Shown in pieces: positions 9,271 through 17,952 of a DNA stretch of 64,000 bases; position 1 is the stretch's first letter; the number at the start of each line of letters is the position of its first letter. The stretch is from Roseiarcus sp963775575 (GTDB lineage: Bacteria; Pseudomonadota; Alphaproteobacteria; Rhizobiales; Beijerinckiaceae). The position numbers and the translations under genes were made by a program. The stretch covers positions 434,001 through 498,000 of the forward strand of contig CAVZJG010000003.1 in the NCBI GenBank assembly GCA_963775575.1, given 5' to 3'. Below the pieces are notes generated by a model, which worked only from the letters and a program-made list of their open reading frames with translations, had not been told where the DNA came from and did no database searches.

Positions 9271-10134
9271 CTAACGCCTCAGCATCCGATTGGTCGGCCC
9301 GCGGGCGGCGACCACCTCGGCTCGGGCGCCGCGAAGGATCGCCATTTCGGCGACGCCGGTAAGGCCGGAGCCGGCGTCGAGATTGAGGCGGAAGCTCTTG
9401 ATCTGATCGGCGTGCGAGGCGTGCGCCAGAGCGTCGTTGGGCGTATGGCCGTGCACGACGAAGAGGCCGCTCCAGCCTTCGGGGCCCGGCGCGTGATCGA
9501 GGAACGGCCAGCGCACCCACGCCCAGTGCCGGTTCTCGTCGAGCCGCCACAGCGGCGCATTCCACGGCGCGGCGAGAAATTCGTCGAGTTCGACGCGCGG
9601 GTTGACGCCGGCGTGGACGAACAGGACCTCCCCCGAGCGCCAGTGCGGGCGCAATCCTTCGAGCCACTTCGCGACGCGGGGCGGCAGCGCGGCGCGGATC
9701 GCGCCGACGAGAGCCTGCGGCGTCGCCGGCGCCGTTCTCGGGTCGGCGAACTGAGCGATGGTGGGCCCGCCGCCGTTGGCGACCCAGCCCTCCAACGCGT
9801 CGATCGCGTCCGCGAGCGGCGTCGTGGGATCGAGGGCGAGGCGCATCATCGTCTCGTGATTGCCCATCAGCGCGATCGACTCCTCGGCGCCGATCCGTTT
9901 TCCCGCGCCGATCGCCAGATCGATCGCGCCGAGCGGATCCGGGCCGCGGTCGACGAGGTCGCCGAGAAACACGACGGCGCGGCGCGGCGCACGGCGCGGC
10001 TCGCGCTGCGCTTCCTCGAGCAGAGCGTCGAGCAGATCGGCGCGCCCGTGAATGTCGCCGATGGCGAAAATCTCGACCTCGGCCGCGGCCGAGCGCGGCA
10101 GGGCGAAGGAATGGCGGTCGACGACGACGGGCAT
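9271..10134 (-). CDS. Metallophosphatase, PrpA/ApaH-like Ser/Thr phosphatase family
   Basis: A calcineurin-like phosphoesterase of 287 residues with the PPP signatures in order: GDIHGR (26-31), GDLVDRGPD (58-66), GNHE (91-94), then FVHAG and VVHGHTP. These bind a two-metal centre. Bacterial members dephosphorylate phosphoserine/threonine or cleave diadenosine tetraphosphate, and sequence alone does not decide which. GGGAGC precedes the ATG. It converges on the nuclease-methyltransferase gene with a gap of about 10 bp, so the two mRNAs overlap at their 3' ends. Confidence 0.88.
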   Translation of the reverse strand: MPVVVDRHSFALPRSAAAEVEIFAIGDIHGRADLLDALLEEAQREPRRAPRRAVVFLGDLVDRGPDPLGAIDLAIGAGKRIGAEESIALMGNHETMMRLALDPTTPLADAIDALEGWVANGGGPTIAQFADPRTAPATPQALVGAIRAALPPRVAKWLEGLRPHWRSGEVLFVHAGVNPRVELDEFLAAPWNAPLWRLDENRHWAWVRWPFLDHAPGPEGWSGLFVVHGHTPNDALAHASHADQIKSFRLNLDAGSGLTGVAEMAILRGARAEVVAARGPTNRMLRR

Positions 10135-10267
10135 GGGCGGGCTCCCGCGCCGCCAGGGTCGGAGCGGACCCGGCGGCGCGCTGTTATCGCGCGCGCGGGC
10201 GGCGGCTTCCAGGGGCCGGCGCCTCCGGCCGGCGACCGAGGCGCCGAGGCGCGCCGTCGCCCCTTGA

Positions 10268-10693
10268 TCAGACGCGCACCACCAGCACCGAGCACTGCGC
10301 GTGCCGCACGATGGTCCTGGCGTTCGAGCCGAGCAGATAGTCGGACATCACCGGCCGGTGCGATCCCACGACGATGAGGTCGGCGCGCCATTCGGCGGCG
10401 TCCCTGAGCAGCTCGTGATAGATGCCGCCGCTGAGCACGATCGTCGAGACGCGCTCCTTGGGCAGCGGGATTTTCGCCGCGATGTCGTCGAGCGCTCCTT
10501 GCGCCCGCTTCTCCTGCTCCTCGTCGAAATCGGCGGGGACGTATTCCATGAAAGTCGCCGGCAGAAGCGGCTGGACGTTGACGAGGCGCAGCTCCCCCCC
10601 GCTCTGGGCCGCCAGCTCCCGCGCCTGATCGAGCCCCTTGGGGCTCGAGGCGGGATCGGCGAGATCGATGGCGAGGACAATTCGATGGAACAT
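10268..10693 (-). CDS. Universal stress protein, UspA family
   Basis: A 141-residue single-domain Usp. The N-terminal strand MFHRIVLAIDLAD supplies the nucleotide-contacting Asp, and the C-terminal half carries the ATP-loop pattern VVGSHRPVMSDYLLGSNAR followed by CSVLVVRV, a G-2x-G-9x-G-(S/T)-like motif typical of ATP-binding members. The role is cytoplasmic stress adaptation; the exact function is unknown. A GGAGGAAG-type ribosome site lies directly upstream. It is followed by the phosphatase gene on the same strand with a gap of about 130 bp. Confidence 0.88.
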   Translation of the reverse strand: MFHRIVLAIDLADPASSPKGLDQARELAAQSGGELRLVNVQPLLPATFMEYVPADFDEEQEKRAQGALDDIAAKIPLPKERVSTIVLSGGIYHELLRDAAEWRADLIVVGSHRPVMSDYLLGSNARTIVRHAQCSVLVVRV

Positions 10694-10878
10694 CGCTTCC
10701 TCCTCGAGTTCGCGCCGGCGGCGTTGCGACGGCGCTCTCGATTCTCATAGGCCCGCGCGCCGCCCATTGACAATGCGGCGGGGCGAATTCCGCCGCCCCC
10801 GCCGGCGCGCGAGTAGTCATTGTTCCGTGACGACGACACCGCTATAAGGTCGCCGAGTTGGTTCGGGAACCGAGAATC

Positions 10879-11301
10879 ATGGGCATAGTCGGCATTATCG
10901 AGGACGGCTACAAACCCTCGGACAATGAGCCGTTCATGAACGAACGGCAGAAGGAATATTTTCGGCGTAAACTCATCGGCTGGCGCGAAGCAATTCTCGC
11001 CGAAAGCAAGGAAACCCTCGCCGCGTTGCAGAACGAAAGCGAGAACCATCCCGATTTCGCCGACCGCGCGTCTTCGGAAACGGATCGCGCGATCGAGCTG
11101 CGCTCGCGCGATCGGCAACGCAAACTGATCGCCAAAATCGAAGCGGCGTTGGCGCGCCTCGACGACGGGACTTACGGCTTCTGCGTCGAAACGGGCGACC
11201 CTATCTCGCTGCGCCGGCTCGACGCGCGGCCGATCGCGACGCTGTCGGTCGAGGCCCAGGAGCGCCACGAACGCCGCGAGAAGATCTATCGCGAGGAATA
11301 G
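10879..11301 (+). CDS. dksA: DksA-family RNA polymerase-binding regulator (no four-Cys zinc finger)
   Basis: A protein of about 140 residues with the DksA coiled coil (ERQKEYFRRKLIGWREAI to RQRKLIAKIEAALARL) and the globular tail TYGFCVETGDPISLRRLDA-RPIATLS. E. coli DksA has four zinc-ligand cysteines here; this protein has one, the usual state in alphaproteobacterial DksA. The acidic tip pair is replaced by the FADRASSETD loop, which keeps two Asp. DksA binds the RNA polymerase secondary channel and acts with ppGpp at rRNA and amino-acid promoters. The frame can be extended to a TTG at 10858, but the ATG is preferred because MGIVGIIEDGYKPSDNEPF fits the family N-terminus. Confidence 0.9.
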   Translation: MGIVGIIEDGYKPSDNEPFMNERQKEYFRRKLIGWREAILAESKETLAALQNESENHPDFADRASSETDRAIELRSRDRQRKLIAKIEAALARLDDGTYGFCVETGDPISLRRLDARPIATLSVEAQERHERREKIYREE

Positions 11302-11353
11302 CGGACGCGGGAACGCCGAAACGGCGTTAAGGCGCGCGGGCTCGGCCCGCGCT

Positions 11354-12184
11354 TCAGACGTCGCGCCCGAGAAGGCGCGCCATCTCCGCTTCCAGCGATT
11401 CGAGATCGCCGAACGCTTCCTCGAGCGGCGGCTTGACCGCCGGGGCCGACGCCTCCGGCGACGGCGGGCGAGCGATCGGCTGCGGCCGCGCGGCGGCGGC
11501 CTCGGGCGGAAGAACCGGCGTCGCGCGGGTCCTCGCCGCCGGGGCGACGACGATCGGCGGCGGCAGCGGCGAGCGCGCATGAGCGGCGGGGCGCACGGGC
11601 GCGACGGGAGCCGCGGGCGCGAAATCGCGCCTCGCTTCGCCGTTCGCCGGCGCGACCGCCCGCATCGGCTGGCGCAGGGGCGCGGGCGCGACGCGCTCCG
11701 CCCCAAAGCGCTCCTCCGGCGTGACCGTCGGGGCTTCGAAGCGCGGCGCAATCCGCGGCGGTTGCGGCGGCGGCGGTGGTTCGGCCGGCTGAGGCGGCGC
11801 CTCGACCGCGGCGGCCGGCGCGGCGCCGAGCGCGTGGACCGGCGCGATCGGCAGCGCCTTGGCCGCGGCGGCGTCCCTTTCGCGCGCCGAAGGCGAAATG
11901 GCGGCGCGGATGATCTGCGATTCGACCAGGACGTCGTTGGGCCCGCCGATCATCACCAGATGTTCGACATTGTCGCGGCGCAGCAAAACCAGTTGACGCT
12001 GTCCGTCCAAGGAGAAGGCGTCGACCAGCCCCAACCGCGGCTGGCGAGCGCGACCGCCTCCGGGAACGCGCAGGCGATGGCCAAACGCGACCCGATAAAT
12101 GATCGCGAGAATTAACGCGATCGCCACCAATAGACCGGCAAACAGGGCGATCTGCAAAAGCGACGACGAATTACTCATCCACAT
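11354..12184 (-). CDS. FliO-like membrane-anchored protein with Pro/Ala-rich tail
   Basis: A 276-residue protein with one N-terminal transmembrane helix (LLQIALFAGLLVAIALILAI), a small FliO-type domain (PRLGLVDAFSLDGQRQ, then LVLLRRDNVEHLVMIGG), and about 180 residues of Pro/Ala-rich low-complexity sequence ending in an acidic FGDLESLEAEMARLLG. FliO assists flagellar export-gate assembly, but no other flagellar gene is in the window, so a different envelope role is possible. Two ATGs lie six bases apart (MWMSN or MSNSS); neither has a strong ribosome site. It is divergent from cckA. Confidence 0.65.
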   Translation of the reverse strand: MWMSNSSSLLQIALFAGLLVAIALILAIIYRVAFGHRLRVPGGGRARQPRLGLVDAFSLDGQRQLVLLRRDNVEHLVMIGGPNDVLVESQIIRAAISPSARERDAAAAKALPIAPVHALGAAPAAAVEAPPQPAEPPPPPQPPRIAPRFEAPTVTPEERFGAERVAPAPLRQPMRAVAPANGEARRDFAPAAPVAPVRPAAHARSPLPPPIVVAPAARTRATPVLPPEAAAARPQPIARPPSPEASAPAVKPPLEEAFGDLESLEAEMARLLGRDV

Positions 12185-12490
12185 GGGATATCCCGACCTC
12201 GGCGAGCGCGCCCCCTTCCCACTCTCCGATCTTTGTCGCCAATGGCGACGAAAAGGGTCAGTATCGGATCGAGCGGCCTCGCGCGACTCAGACGGCGTTA
12301 GCCGTTCCTAGCAAATCGTGTAAACCATGATTCCTAGCAAATCGTGTAAGCCATGAAAACAGCGGAATATTGGCGAGATGCGCAGGCTTGAGGCAAGGCG
12401 GGGCGCGGCGTCGCTAAATCGGCGCAATCGCAATGGAAAGGCCGGCCGGAGCGCGCTCGCCCGGGCGCGATGGGGGAGGATCGTTTCGCC
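12185..12490. other. Intergenic region between fliO-like gene and cckA
   Basis: This 306-bp divergent region holds no credible gene. It contains GTCGCC-AAT-GGCGAC, a short perfect hairpin, and the tandem 26-bp repeat listed separately. The cckA ribosome site GGGGGAGGA sits at its right end. Promoters for both flanking genes should lie here, but no clear -35/-10 pair stands out. Confidence 0.6.
12305..12356 (+). repeat. Tandem 26-bp direct repeat upstream of cckA
   Basis: Two head-to-tail copies of a 26-bp unit beginning TTCCTAGCAAATCGTGTAA and ending CCATGA, with one mismatch (A versus G before CCATGA). Each copy contains TAAACCAT or TAAGCCAT, which resembles a CtrA half-site (TTAACCAT). The pair ends about 135 bp before the cckA start. 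A regulatory role is inference. Confidence 0.75.
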
Positions 12491-15007
12491 ATGACTCCAG
12501 CGTCGACGCCGGCTGCAGTCAACCGCGTCGATCGGGCCGCCAACCCCGGATTGCTGGCGCTGCTCGTCGTCTGCCTCTGCGGCGCCGTGGCGGCCCTGCT
12601 GTGGCTGCCGGAAGAACTCGGCGTCAAGGCGATGTATTGGACCATCGCCGGGCTGGCGATTTTCGGCGTTTTCTCGATGCTGCTGTATGCGTTCGGCCAG
12701 TTGCAGTTCGCCGGCCGCGCCGGCCGTTACGACATCACCAAGGCCATCGCCAATTCCAATAGCGACGGATTGATCGTCACCGACGCCCATTCGCGCATCA
12801 TTTACGCCAACGAGGCCTATCGCGCGCTTTCGGGCGCAAAGGGCGCGTCGGACCTCAGGCTCGTCGAGCGTCTGTTCACCGGCGCGCCGGAAGTGTCCGA
12901 GGCGGTCTACCGGCTGGCGCAGGCCGCGCGCGCCGGCGGGCGCGCCGCCGAAGAATTGCGCATGGCCCCGCCTCTGAGCGGCGAAGCCGCGGCGGCCTGG
13001 TACCGCATCCGCGTGCGCCCGCTCCGCGGCGTCGCCAAAGCCGGGGTGACGCTGTGGACGGTCGGCGATATCACGCGCGAGCGCGAGCGGCACGAAAGTT
13101 TCTTCCAAGACCTGCAGCACGCCATCGACTATCTCGACCACGCGCCGGCGGGCTTTTTTTCCGCCGAACCCGACGGCTCGATCGCGCACATGAACGCGAC
13201 CCTCGCGAACTGGCTCGATTACGACATCGCGCAGTTCGCCGCCGGCCAGCTCAAGCTTTCCGATATCGTGGCGGCCGACGGCGCGGCGCTGCTCAGCCTC
13301 GTCTCCGGCCGCCCCGGGGAAGTGAAGACCGAGCGCTTCGACGTCGATCTCAAGCGCCGGCAAGGGCAGTTCCTGCCCGTCCGCCTGCTGCACCGCGTCG
13401 CCTTTTCCAGCGCCGGGCTGCCCGGCGCCTCGCGCACCCTGGCGCTCAACCGCGCGCCCGGCGAAGACAAGGGCGAAGATCTGCGCGCCGCCGAGGTCCG
13501 CTTCGCGCGATTCTTCAATTCGACGCCGATGGCGATCGCCTCGGTCGATCCGCAGGGCGTGGTGTTGCGCGCCAACGGCGCCTTCGCGCGGCTCGCCCCG
13601 CTCGCTCTCAAGGCGGGCGCGGACGAAGGCCGCCCCTCGATCTATCGCGCCCTGGCCGAGCGCGATCACCCGCTTTTGCGCGAGGCGATCGCGGCGGCGG
13701 GCGAAGGCAGGGGCGACATCGCGCCCGTCGACATCGCTCTGGCGGGCGAAGGCGAGCGCTCGGCGCGCTTCTTCGTCTCGGCTGCCGACCCCGAGGGCGA
13801 CGAAGGCGCCAGCGCCTTCGTCTTCGCCCTCGACACCACCGAACTGCGCACGCTGCAGGCGAATTTCGTCCAGAGCCAGAAGATGCAGGCGATCGGCCAG
13901 CTCGCCGGCGGCATCGCGCACGACTTCAACAACGTGCTGACCGCGATCATCGGCTTTTCCGATCTGTTGCTCGCCAACCATCGGCCGACCGATCCGTCCT
14001 TCCAGGACATCATGCAAATCAGGCAGAACGCCAACCGAGCCGCCGGTCTGGTGCGCCAGTTGCTCGCGTTCTCGCGCCGACAGACCTTGCGCCCGCAGAC
14101 GCTGCAGCTCGGCGAGGTGTTGTCGGATTTGCAGATGCTGCTGCGCCGGCTGGTCGGCGAAACGATCGAACTCGAGGTCGTGCACGGACGCGATCTGTGG
14201 CTGGTGAAGGCGGACCTCACTCAGTTCGAGCAGGTGATCATCAATCTTGTCGTCAACGCTCGCGACGCGATGAACGGTGGCGGCCGGATCGCGGTGCGCA
14301 CGCGCAACGTCGCCGCAGCCGATTGCGCGGCGTTCAACGAAAAGGCGCTGCTGCCCGCCGACTACGTGCTGATCGAGGTCGAGGACAACGGCCGCGGCAT
14401 TCCCGCCGAGGTGCGCGACAAAATCTTCGAGCCGTTCTTCACCACCAAAGACGTCGGCAAAGGCACCGGCCTCGGCCTTTCCATGGTCTACGGCATCGTC
14501 AAGCAGACCGGCGGCTACGTCTTTTACGAAAGCGAGCCGGGCGTCGGCACGACGTTCCGCATCGTGCTGCCGCGCCACATCCCCGAGCCGGTCGCCGAGC
14601 CGGCGAAGAAGGAGGCCGCCAAGCCCGCCGCCGACCTCACCGGACACGGCGCGATCCTGCTGGTCGAGGACGAAGAGGCGGTGCGCTCCATCGCCTCGCG
14701 CGTGCTCGCCTCGCGCGGCTACACCGTGCTCGAAGCCGAAACGGGCGGCGACGCGCTGCGCGTCGTCGAGCGCGCGGGCGGCAAGATCGATCTGATCGTC
14801 TCCGACGTCATCATGCCGGAAATGGACGGCCCGACCATGCTGACCGAGCTGCGTCGGCGTGGACTGAACGCGAAGGTGATTTTCGTCTCCGGCTACGCCG
14901 ATGACGCCTTCGCCAAGAATCTGCCGGAGGGGCAGGAATTCCTCTTCCTGCCCAAGCCCTTCACGCTCAAGCAATTGGTCGAGACCGTCAAGAGCGCGAT
15001 GAGCTGA
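12491..15007 (+). CDS. cckA: Hybrid sensor histidine kinase CckA
   Basis: The 838-residue cell-cycle kinase that feeds phosphate through ChpT to CtrA. Order: two N-terminal transmembrane helices, PAS-like regions (one from about TKAIANSNSDGLIVTDA, another near FFNSTPMAIASVD), a DHp helix with the phospho-acceptor H477 in GGIAHDFNNVLTAI, an ATP-binding domain (NLVVNARDAM, DNGRGIP, FEPFFTT, GTGLGLSMVYG) and a C-terminal receiver with D772 in VSDVIMPEMDG and a conserved Lys in FLPKPF. The DHp stretch is close to word-for-word CckA. An upstream ATG at 12470 is in frame, but the second ATG has GGAGGA at proper spacing. The downstream gene converges, so it is monocistronic. Confidence 0.96.
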   Translation: MTPASTPAAVNRVDRAANPGLLALLVVCLCGAVAALLWLPEELGVKAMYWTIAGLAIFGVFSMLLYAFGQLQFAGRAGRYDITKAIANSNSDGLIVTDAHSRIIYANEAYRALSGAKGASDLRLVERLFTGAPEVSEAVYRLAQAARAGGRAAEELRMAPPLSGEAAAAWYRIRVRPLRGVAKAGVTLWTVGDITRERERHESFFQDLQHAIDYLDHAPAGFFSAEPDGSIAHMNATLANWLDYDIAQFAAGQLKLSDIVAADGAALLSLVSGRPGEVKTERFDVDLKRRQGQFLPVRLLHRVAFSSAGLPGASRTLALNRAPGEDKGEDLRAAEVRFARFFNSTPMAIASVDPQGVVLRANGAFARLAPLALKAGADEGRPSIYRALAERDHPLLREAIAAAGEGRGDIAPVDIALAGEGERSARFFVSAADPEGDEGASAFVFALDTTELRTLQANFVQSQKMQAIGQLAGGIAHDFNNVLTAIIGFSDLLLANHRPTDPSFQDIMQIRQNANRAAGLVRQLLAFSRRQTLRPQTLQLGEVLSDLQMLLRRLVGETIELEVVHGRDLWLVKADLTQFEQVIINLVVNARDAMNGGGRIAVRTRNVAAADCAAFNEKALLPADYVLIEVEDNGRGIPAEVRDKIFEPFFTTKDVGKGTGLGLSMVYGIVKQTGGYVFYESEPGVGTTFRIVLPRHIPEPVAEPAKKEAAKPAADLTGHGAILLVEDEEAVRSIASRVLASRGYTVLEAETGGDALRVVERAGGKIDLIVSDVIMPEMDGPTMLTELRRRGLNAKVIFVSGYADDAFAKNLPEGQEFLFLPKPFTLKQLVETVKSAMS

Positions 15008-15085
15008 CGCCCTCTCCGAGCGAAACGCCCGGAGGCGGCGGCGCGCCGAGCCGAAGGACGCCTTCGAGGCCGCGCTCGCCCGCCC

Positions 15086-16399
15086 TTAATCCTGCGGCAT
15101 CGCGAGCGGCGCCGCGGGAATCGCGGAGGCGAGCGGGCCCGGGCCCGCGCCGTCGCGCTGGTAGATGTCGGGGCGGAACTGCACGATCCCGTCGGGCGTC
15201 GCCCAGGCGGTGATATAGACCCAGTAGACGTTGACCGGCGCCGCCAGCTTGACGTCGACGCGTTGGCCGGAGTTGATGGTCTGGTCGATCTGGTCGCGTC
15301 CCCAGCCGGGGTTGTCCTTGAGCAGCCAGGCGACGTAGTCGCGAACGTCCTGCACGCGCACGCATCCCGAGGAGACGAAGCGGAAATCGTCGCCGAAAAT
15401 GCCCTTCGACGGCGTGTCGTGCATGTAGACGCCGTAGGGGTTGGGGATGTTGATGCGCACCGAGCCGAGCGAGTTGATGTCCGCGCCGGTGTCCTGGCGG
15501 TACTTGTAGTTGGTCGCCTCGGTGGTGTTCCAGTCGATCGACTGGGGCGAAACCTCCTGCCCTTCCCGATTGAAGACGCGAATTTTCTCGTCGGCGAGAT
15601 AGTTCGGATCGGCCTGCATCTTGGGGATCAGGTCTTTCTTGATCAGCGAGGGCGGCACCGTCCAGAACGGGTTGAAATTGATCTCCGTCGCCTTGGTCTG
15701 CATGATCGGCGACTGGCGGTCGATCTTGCCGACGCCGGCCACGTGATGCGAATAGACGACGCCGTTCTCGACCGTTTCGACGGCGGCGGCGGGAATGTTG
15801 ACCATCACGAAGCGCGCGCCCAAATCGCCCGAGAACGCGCGCAGCCGCACGATGTTGGTCTCCAATTGCTGCAGGCGCGCCTCGGCGGAGACGTTCAGCT
15901 CGGCCAGGGTCTCGTCATTGACAACGCCGGTCGGACCGAGGCCGTGGCGAACCTGGAAGCGCTTGACCGCCGCCTCGACGAACGAGTTGAAGGTGCGCCC
16001 CATCCCCGTCACCGGATCGAGATCGCCCGAGGCGATCAGGCGTTGCCGCAGCGGCTGCACCGCCCTGGACTTGCCGCCGATCTTCAGTTCGGCGTCGGCC
16101 GGCACCTGGTTCCATCCGCCTCGCGCGACCACGCTCTGATAGACTTGGATCGCCGCCTCGGTCGCCGCGACCGTGTCGGGCGAAAGCACCGGCGTGATCT
16201 CGCGACCGACGGAAATCCGCTCGGAGGTCTCGTAGCTCTGGCGCCATTCGGCCTGATCGTCGTCCGCCACCTGCTGGGCGCGGGCGCCAAAACTCGCCAA
16301 CGCCGCCCCGGCCAACGCGCAAACGGCGACGCCGGAAAGAAAAGCACGTCGATCGATCGACAAAGAACGAATTCCCTTCATGGAAAGGCCGAGCCCCAT
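15086..16399 (-). CDS. ldtP: L,D-transpeptidase, LdtP-like
   Basis: A periplasmic peptidoglycan cross-linking enzyme of 437 residues. The N-terminus has a signal with a twin-Arg pair (DRRAFLSGVAV) that may be a Tat signal, then FGARAQQ as a probable cleavage region. A peptidoglycan-binding-like segment (AAVKRFQVRHGLGPTG) precedes the YkuD domain with YMHDTPSKGIFG and the catalytic SSGCVRV, nucleophile C346. Together with the neighbouring MarR-type gene it matches the LdtP/LdtR pair described in Candidatus Liberibacter asiaticus. ATGs at 16399 and 16381 are both possible; AAGGA abuts the first one, so the start is uncertain. Confidence 0.9.
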   Translation of the reverse strand: MGLGLSMKGIRSLSIDRRAFLSGVAVCALAGAALASFGARAQQVADDDQAEWRQSYETSERISVGREITPVLSPDTVAATEAAIQVYQSVVARGGWNQVPADAELKIGGKSRAVQPLRQRLIASGDLDPVTGMGRTFNSFVEAAVKRFQVRHGLGPTGVVNDETLAELNVSAEARLQQLETNIVRLRAFSGDLGARFVMVNIPAAAVETVENGVVYSHHVAGVGKIDRQSPIMQTKATEINFNPFWTVPPSLIKKDLIPKMQADPNYLADEKIRVFNREGQEVSPQSIDWNTTEATNYKYRQDTGADINSLGSVRINIPNPYGVYMHDTPSKGIFGDDFRFVSSGCVRVQDVRDYVAWLLKDNPGWGRDQIDQTINSGQRVDVKLAAPVNVYWVYITAWATPDGIVQFRPDIYQRDGAGPGPLASAIPAAPLAMPQD

Positions 16400-16593
16400 T
16401 CCTTAGAGAACCAACGAGATAATGCCCCGATCGTCGCCGCCCGGCGCCCAGAACCAACGTCAGCGCGCGATTCCCTCGCGATTAGTCTATTTTTCGATCA
16501 AGATCGGTTCAGTCGGGCGAATTTATGGCCGCGCGCCGGCGGGCGCCGAGACGTGATCGAGGGGGATGCGGGCGCCGAAGGCGCGCACGCGAA
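16400..16593 (-). promoter_or_regulatory. ldtP upstream region
   Basis: Between the ldtR terminator and ldtP lies non-coding sequence that should hold the ldtP promoter. A 10-bp direct repeat AGAACCAACG occurs at 16407-16416 and 16450-16459. No clear -35/-10 pair and no copy of the ldtR upstream palindrome are visible. Confidence 0.4.
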
Positions 16594-16617
16594 AAGGGCG
16601 CCCCGAGGGGCGCCCTT
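16591..16617 (-). terminator. Rho-independent terminator after ldtR
   Basis: On the minus strand an 11-bp stem AAGGGCGCCCC / GGGGCGCCCTT with a very short loop is followed by TTTTCGCG. It sits about 40 bp after the ldtR stop, so ldtR and ldtP are probably separate transcripts. Confidence 0.8.
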
Positions 16618-16658
16618 GGATCGAGAGCGGATCGCCGGCGGCCTCAAACGCGGGCGCC

Positions 16659-17171
16659 TCAGAGCCGGTACTTGATCTGATCGGTCCAGAAGCGCTCCAG
16701 GCGCGCCAGCGCCCGGTTCATGCGCGTGAAGTCGTCGGCCATGACGCCGCCGATCTGCTCGACCGTCGTCGCATGCTTTTCGTAAAGACCGCCGATGATT
16801 CGGTGAATCTCTTCGCCCTTTTCCGTCAGACTGATGCGCACCGAACGACGGTCGATGCGCGAGCGGGCGTGATGGAGATAGCCCATCTCGACCAGCTTCT
16901 TGACGTTGTAGGAGACGTTGGAGCCGAGATAGTAACCGCGCGTGCGCAATTCGCCCGCGGTCAATTCCTTGTCGCCGATGTTGAAGAGCAGCAGCGCCTG
17001 CACCGCATTGACGTCGGAGCGCCCGCGGCGGTCGAACTCGTCCTTGATCACGTCGAGGAGACGGCGGTGCAACCGCTCCACCATGGTCAGGGTTTCGAGA
17101 TACGCTGGACGAACGCCAGCTATTCTTTCGCTGCGGGATACGCCTTCTTCCGCTTTTGCAAGATTCGTCAT
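16659..17171 (-). CDS. ldtR: MarR-family regulator LdtR
   Basis: A 170-residue winged-helix protein: dimerisation helices at both ends, recognition region ELRTRGYYLGSNVSYNVKKL (residues about 75-95) and wing SRIDRRSVRISLTEKG. The sequence looks like LdtR, the MarR-type regulator that controls an L,D-transpeptidase gene in Candidatus Liberibacter and rhizobia, and that transpeptidase gene follows here on the same strand. In Liberibacter, small aromatic ligands such as benzbromarone release it from DNA (literature knowledge, not visible here). A palindrome listed separately lies upstream and could be an autoregulatory operator. Confidence 0.9.
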   Translation of the reverse strand: MTNLAKAEEGVSRSERIAGVRPAYLETLTMVERLHRRLLDVIKDEFDRRGRSDVNAVQALLLFNIGDKELTAGELRTRGYYLGSNVSYNVKKLVEMGYLHHARSRIDRRSVRISLTEKGEEIHRIIGGLYEKHATTVEQIGGVMADDFTRMNRALARLERFWTDQIKYRL

Positions 17172-17283
17172 GACACACTCGCCTGTTCGTCTGTCCCCGG
17201 CCGAGCTTATTATTCGGTCCGCTTATGACGCAGACTGTAACTCATGGCTATGAAGACGAGTTTAAGAGTCAAGATGAATCCAG

Positions 17284-17305
17284 AGTTTACTCAGTCTGGT
17301 AAACT
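17284..17305. promoter_or_regulatory. Candidate LdtR operator palindrome
   Basis: AGTTTAC-N8-GTAAACT is a perfect 7-bp inverted repeat about 110 bp upstream of ldtR in locally AT-rich DNA. A second inverted pair, AGTTTAAG (17259-17266) and CTTAAACT (17304-17311), overlaps it. Size and symmetry suit a MarR dimer. Binding is inferred from position only. Confidence 0.45.
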
Positions 17306-17366
17306 TAAACTGAATCCAAGCGCCTGTTGACTTTGGCGTAACGTTAACTCTGCGTCTCGCCGCCGC

Positions 17367-17843
17367 TCAAAACCGTTCCTGGCCGGCCCGCCAGCTCAAC
17401 AAAAAATAGAGCGCCACCAGCAGCGCGTTGAGCGCGACCCCGACCGCGCCGGTCATCGCGCCGCGCGCCCCGAGCGCCGGAGAAACGCCCTCGATCACGG
17501 CGCAGAGCAGCCACAGCACGCCCCCCCAGGGCGCCGCGAGCCAGAGGCCGACGGCGGCGAGCAGATCGACCGCGGCGAAGAACACGATCGAACTCTGCAA
17601 CGGCAGCGGTAGCATGGCGAAGTCGCCGTAGCCGGGAAGAGCGCCGAGCACCAGGCTCCAGTTGAACAGCCCCTTGGCCACCCACACCCAGGCGAGCGTG
17701 CGCATGAACCAGACCAGCCCGTCCGTCCAACTCAGTTGCGCCAACAGCCCCGATGCGGCGCGGCGACCGGGCGCCGCCTCCGCGGGCGCGCGGTCGATGA
17801 TCTCGACCACGCCGTCGAGGCCCTGGCGCATGACGGCCTTCAT
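17367..17843 (-). CDS. Small membrane protein, DUF6163-like
   Basis: A 158-residue protein with a cytoplasmic N-terminus and four hydrophobic helices (VWFMRTLAWVWVAKGLF, SSIVFFAAVDLLAAVGLWL, GGVLWLLCAVIEG, VALNALLVALYFLL). The LSWTDGLVWFMR and WGGVLWLLCAV segments resemble DUF6163, small membrane proteins of alphaproteobacteria with unknown function. It lies between adk and ldtR on the same strand. The family name is from memory and moderately sure. Confidence 0.65.
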   Translation of the reverse strand: MKAVMRQGLDGVVEIIDRAPAEAAPGRRAASGLLAQLSWTDGLVWFMRTLAWVWVAKGLFNWSLVLGALPGYGDFAMLPLPLQSSIVFFAAVDLLAAVGLWLAAPWGGVLWLLCAVIEGVSPALGARGAMTGAVGVALNALLVALYFLLSWRAGQERF

Positions 17844-17952
17844 CGCGGCGGCTCCAGGCGGGTCAATTCGGGCGCCGCTGGGCGGCGCGGTTCGCGCGCG
17901 ACGCGCGCCCCCGGTTCGTCCGAGGCGAGGTCCGGCGCGGACGGGCTCGCCG

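Noticed and set aside
12305..12356. Possible CRISPR repeat
   Set aside because: Two adjacent units without spacers and no cas gene; a tandem repeat, not an array.
12308..14974. Very long minus-strand open frame opposite cckA
   Set aside because: It is antisense to a clearly functional kinase gene; long antisense frames are expected at this G+C, and its sequence is biased and unlike any family.
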